A stretch of 64,000 nt of DNA from an uncultured Lachnospiraceae bacterium (GTDB lineage Bacteria > Bacillota > Clostridia > Lachnospirales > Lachnospiraceae): the NCBI GenBank assembly GCA_910588215.1, contig CAJUQJ010000011.1, forward strand, positions 1 to 64,000, in the 5' to 3' direction. The notes under the pieces are model-generated. The model had not been told where the DNA came from and searched no databases. It saw only the letters and a program-made list of their open reading frames with translations. Within the stretch, counting starts at the first letter, position 1. Each line of letters opens with the position of its first letter. Position numbers and translations under genes: made by a program. Positions 61,526 to 64,000 of this stretch are shown piece by piece.

Positions 61526-62439
61526 TTCAAAAATCCGTTAACGATCTGCTCCTCTGCTTCTTTCTCCGTCAAGCCCAACGTCATCAGCTTCATCAACTGC
61601 TCCCCGGCGATCTTTCCGATCGCGGCCTCATGGATAAGGTTTGCGTCGATGTTGTTGGCTGTCAACTCCGGAATTGCACTGACGCTGGCATTATCCATGA
61701 TGATGGCATCACATTCGCTGTGGCCCTGACATTTACTGTTTCCCACGATCCTACTCTTAAAAAGCTGTCTGGAATGTTCCTTGGCGACTGACCGGGAGAT
61801 CAGATTGACACTGGAATCATCCCCGTCCATATCTACGCTGAAATCCGTCTCCGCATACTGCCTGCCATGGGTCATGATCTTCTCCCTTATGACCAGACTT
61901 GCATTCGCGGCCACTTTGGCCGTGGTGACCCGTTTGGTGGAATCAATGCCCTTGATCTGTACCGTATCCATCTCCAGCGCTGCTCCTTCGGCCAAGTGGA
62001 TTTCAGTCGTCGGGTTCATGAGCCGTTCCCCGCTGCCGTCTCCGCTGCCATAATGTTTCTCCACATATCTGACCTTCGCGTTCTTCTCCACGAAAAATCT
62101 ATGAATCCCCGAATGCTCAGAAGTCCCGCCGCCACTGTTGTGAATACCGCAGCCGGCGATGATGGTCACATCCGCGTCTTCCCCTACAAAGAAGTCATTG
62201 TAAACGCTCTCCTTTAAGCCGCTCTGGCTGAGTACCACCGGAATATGCACACTCTCGTTCCTGGTGCCGGGCTTGATCCGGATATCAATACCGGAGCAGT
62301 CCTCCTTCGTGGTAATATCGATATTGGCCGTTGTATTCCTGGCGGCCATCTGTCCGTTGGCTCGGATATTATAAGCACCGGCAGGTATCTCATGCAGTCC
62401 TGCCACCTGTTCCAACAGGTTCTGTTGTATTGCATCCAT
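61522..62439 (-). CDS. SufB/SufD-family Fe-S assembly scaffold (short form)
   Basis: A 305-residue beta-helix protein, much shorter than SufB (about 470) or SufD (about 420). The C-terminal signature is GNSKCQGHSECDAIIMDN then ANLIHEAAIGKI, with Cys243 and His270-Glu271 in the places of conserved SufB residues. It pairs with SufC 18 nt upstream, and no sufS, sufU or full-length sufB is present. This two-gene form resembles the minimal SufCB-like (SMS) system described mainly in archaea and anaerobes. Confidence 0.85.
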   Translation of the reverse strand: MDAIQQNLLEQVAGLHEIPAGAYNIRANGQMAARNTTANIDITTKEDCSGIDIRIKPGTRNESVHIPVVLSQSGLKESVYNDFFVGEDADVTIIAGCGIHNSGGGTSEHSGIHRFFVEKNAKVRYVEKHYGSGDGSGERLMNPTTEIHLAEGAALEMDTVQIKGIDSTKRVTTAKVAANASLVIREKIMTHGRQYAETDFSVDMDGDDSSVNLISRSVAKEHSRQLFKSRIVGNSKCQGHSECDAIIMDNASVSAIPELTANNIDANLIHEAAIGKIAGEQLMKLMTLGLTEKEAEEQIVNGFLK

Positions 62440-62457
62440 CTACTGATACCTCCCCTT

Positions 62458-63180
62458 CTATAATTTATCTGTCAGTGTCTTGCAATGTGCACCGGCGCCC
62501 AGGAGCTCCGGTATCACCTCTTCCTTACTTCCTACCTTCTTAATCTGCCCATCCGCCAGCAAAATGATACGGTCCGCGATGTTCAAAATACGCTCCTGAT
62601 GAGAAATGATCAGTATGGAACCGTGGATTTCCTCATGCATCTTCTCAAACACGTGGATCAGATTCTGAAAACTCCACAAGTCGATTCCTGCTTCCGGTTC
62701 ATCAAAGATGGAAACTTTCGTCCCTCGCGCCATGATCATGGCGATCTCGATTCGCTTCAATTCCCCGCCGGACAAAGAAGCGTTCACCTCACGGTTTACA
62801 TAATCTCTGGCACACAGCCCTACTTCAGAGAGCATATTGCAGATCTCCGCCATACTGGCATCCTTACCGGCCGCGATGGACAATAACTCCCGCACCGTGA
62901 TCCCCTTGAAACGGACCGGCTGTTGGAACGCAAAACTGATTCCAAGATTGGCCCGCTCTGTGATGGAAAGACCCGTAATATCCACCCCGTCAAGCAGAAT
63001 TTGTCCTGCCGTTGGTTTTAAGATTCCCGCCACGATCTTGGCCAGCGTGCTCTTGCCGCTGCCGTTTGGTCCGGTCACAGCGACAAATCTATCGTCGACT
63101 GTAACATTGATATCTTTTAAAATTTCTGCTTCTCTGTTCTCATCTTCTGCAGAGTAGCAGACCCCTTTTAATTCCAGCAT
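62458..63180 (-). CDS. sufC: SufC-like Fe-S assembly ATPase
   Basis: A 240-residue ABC-type ATPase that drives SufB scaffolds. Walker A GPNGSGKST, signature LSGGELKR, Walker B KVSIFDEPEAGID and the H-loop ISHQERIL are intact. No membrane part. GGAAG precedes the start. First gene of the sufC-sufB-cls-plsC run. Confidence 0.93.
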   Translation of the reverse strand: MLELKGVCYSAEDENREAEILKDINVTVDDRFVAVTGPNGSGKSTLAKIVAGILKPTAGQILLDGVDITGLSITERANLGISFAFQQPVRFKGITVRELLSIAAGKDASMAEICNMLSEVGLCARDYVNREVNASLSGGELKRIEIAMIMARGTKVSIFDEPEAGIDLWSFQNLIHVFEKMHEEIHGSILIISHQERILNIADRIILLADGQIKKVGSKEEVIPELLGAGAHCKTLTDKL

Positions 63181-63211
63181 ATTGTCACTTCCTTTCTTAA
63201 TCCATTAGAGT

Positions 63212-63240
63212 ATCTTATCACAAAATCGATTACTTAGCAA
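63212..63240 (-). promoter_or_regulatory. Putative promoter of the sufC unit
   Basis: TTGCTA, 17 nt, TAAGAT with an extended -10 TG on the minus strand, about 30 nt before sufC. Confidence 0.45.
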
Positions 63241-63257
63241 ATAGGTTCTTACATTTT

Positions 63258-63297
63258 AAAAGCTGTCGGTATATGGTCTTCTCACATACCGACAGCT
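63258..63297 (-). terminator. Terminator after the HPr-like gene
   Basis: 15-bp stem with one mismatch, AGCTGTCGGTAT side 63261-63275 with 63283-63297, 7-nt loop, followed on the minus strand by TTT. The interval 63298-63408 holds further short palindromes (GCCCGC/GCGGGC region) of no clear use. Confidence 0.6.
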
Positions 63298-63408
63298 CTC
63301 TGCTCCTGCTGACTCACCAGATTCTCCTCACTATGAAAGCCATAGACTTTCATAGCATGGACGGCCATGCGGCCCGCCGGACAGCGGGCTTAGCATGATG
63401 GGTGCCTA

Positions 63409-63648
63409 CTATATCTTCGCTATGTACGGTGCGATCGCATCCTCGATCTCCGACAGCTTCTCGTGGGTTTCCAAAACCCGGAACTCCACGGGTTTCGACA
63501 GATCCATGGAGAAAATCCCCATGATAGACTTGGCATCGATCACATATCTGCCTGTCGCCAGATCAAAATATCCGTCAAACACCTCGATCGCCTTGACAAA
63601 TCCCTTCACCCTGTCAATAGAATTTAAATCAAGCATATAACTTTTCAT
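63409..63648 (-). CDS. HPr-like domain protein lacking the active histidine
   Basis: A 79-residue protein that aligns over its length with the PTS carrier HPr: FDLATGRYVIDAKSIMGIFSMDL matches the segment containing the regulatory Ser46 (here Ser41), and the C-terminal helix ends IAPYI. Where HPr has His15 the sequence reads about NSIDRVK, so there is no phospho-histidine. Start at 63648 because GGAGGGG lies just before that ATG; a longer form from 63660 would put this site inside the gene. Resembles Crh-type regulators in principle. Between sufC and feoB. Confidence 0.75.
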   Translation of the reverse strand: MKSYMLDLNSIDRVKGFVKAIEVFDGYFDLATGRYVIDAKSIMGIFSMDLSKPVEFRVLETHEKLSEIEDAIAPYIAKI

Positions 63649-63680
63649 TTTCCCCTCCATTCCAAAGCGTCACAAACTCT

Positions 63681-63706
63681 AACTGAACTTGTTCAGTTTG
63701 TTGAAC
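63681..63706. promoter_or_regulatory. Overlapping TGAAC/GTTCA palindromes, candidate operator
   Basis: AACTGAAC-TT-GTTCAGTT (63681-63698) is a perfect 8-bp inverted repeat. A further TGAAC at 63702-63706 makes a second pair with the same GTTCA. It lies between feoB and the HPr-like gene, with no T tract. Typical of a dimeric repressor site, but the regulator is unknown. Confidence 0.4.
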
Positions 63707-63820
63707 TAAATTGCTCATCAGAGAATCTATATTTCTCAATATCTTTCCACAGATAATTTTATGCCATTTTCAGTATTTTGTACACCCCTAAGTTTTCTTG
63801 CACGATCCTCTGCCACTCAA

Positions 63821-64000
63821 TCATAGCAACAGTTTTCCGGCATTATAGAGCACAAATGCCGCGATCCAGGCCACTCCACACTGCATACACACAATGCCCA
63901 CCGTCTTCCATAACGATCCCATCTCACGCTTGATCGTAGCCACTGCTGCGACACAGGGCGTATACAGTAATGTAAATACAAGATAACTGGCCGCCGCCAT
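63821..64000 (-). CDS. feoB: Ferrous iron transport protein B, C-terminal end
   Basis: Only the last 59 codons are in the window; the gene continues beyond the right edge. The reading frame MAAASYLVFTLLYTPCVAAV, then IKREMGSLWKTVGI and a hydrophobic tail, is the conserved C-terminal core of FeoB, whose YTPCVA motif lies at the end of the Fe(II) channel. First Met in view is internal. It is followed by the HPr-like gene and the suf genes, an iron-themed neighbourhood. Confidence 0.85.
   Translation of the reverse strand: MAAASYLVFTLLYTPCVAAVATIKREMGSLWKTVGIVCMQCGVAWIAAFVLYNAGKLLL

Noticed and set aside
1..64000. CRISPR arrays, rRNA and tRNA genes, insertion sequences
   Set aside because: No regularly spaced repeats, no cloverleaf with a conserved TψC arm, and no transposase were seen. 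The repeats present are hairpins without spacers.

Overview
The window is a stretch of bacterial chromosome with the gene content and order of a Clostridia (Firmicutes), most likely a member of the Lachnospiraceae. Evidence is the blocks tgt-yajC, ylxM-ffh-rpsP-khpA-rimM-trmD-rplS, rbgA-lepB-rnhB-ylqG-ylqH-yraN, DUF177-rpmF-plsX-acpP-rnc-smc-ftsY, a T-box in front of tyrS, sigma-A-type promoters with GGAGG ribosome-binding sites, moderate GC, and several dispersed intergenic palindromes. Most genes lie on the minus strand. Only aroC, metF, prs and tmcAL are on plus. I found no rRNA, tRNA, CRISPR array, transposase or prophage. The lineage is an inference from content; no species is claimed.

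Layout. 1-9.5 kb: a promoter and tiny ORF at the left edge, yajC and tgt, an M15B carboxypeptidase, aroC, a GH25 muramidase with SH3 domains, a DRE-TIM aldolase, and tyrS behind a Tyr-specific T-box. 9.5-19.3 kb: a frameshifted ORF with a VWA/MoxR pair, a palindromic repeat cluster, metF with an overlapping upstream ORF, the der-plsY-gpsA block, a PDZ/radical SAM DUF512 protein, and prs. 19.3-30 kb: a two-component system with a large ectodomain, pgeF, yraN, free-standing FlhB-like and FliK-like proteins, rnhB, two signal peptidases and rbgA, with a 166-bp long-hairpin element. 30-39.9 kb: a sugar-uptake locus in which a YesN/YesM-type two-component system, a membrane-anchored binding protein and a second lipoprotein binding protein precede an Mgl-type ABC transporter and a small membrane protein. 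40-54.5 kb: ribosome maturation, SRP and chromosome genes (rplS to ylxM, ftsY, smc, rnc), interrupted by a DUF1905/C39-like fusion, a second GH25 enzyme, a YitT protein and threonine deaminase. 54.5-64 kb: lipid and acetate metabolism (acpP, plsX, rpmF, DUF177, pta, tmcAL, plsC, cls), a two-gene SufC/SufB-like system, an HPr-like protein without the active histidine, and the 3' end of feoB.

How they fit together. Phospholipid synthesis is unusually complete: acpP, plsX, plsY, plsC, gpsA and cls. Protein export is represented by yajC, ffh, ylxM, ftsY and two lepB genes, and ribosome assembly by rbgA, der, rimM, trmD, rpsP, rplS and rpmF. The best candidates for something less well described are the sensor/binding-protein sugar locus, the minimal SufBC pair overlapping cls, the dispersed hairpin repeats with compensatory changes, and the short upstream ORFs at the left edge and before metF. 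No wholly novel multi-gene defence or biosynthetic system is visible.
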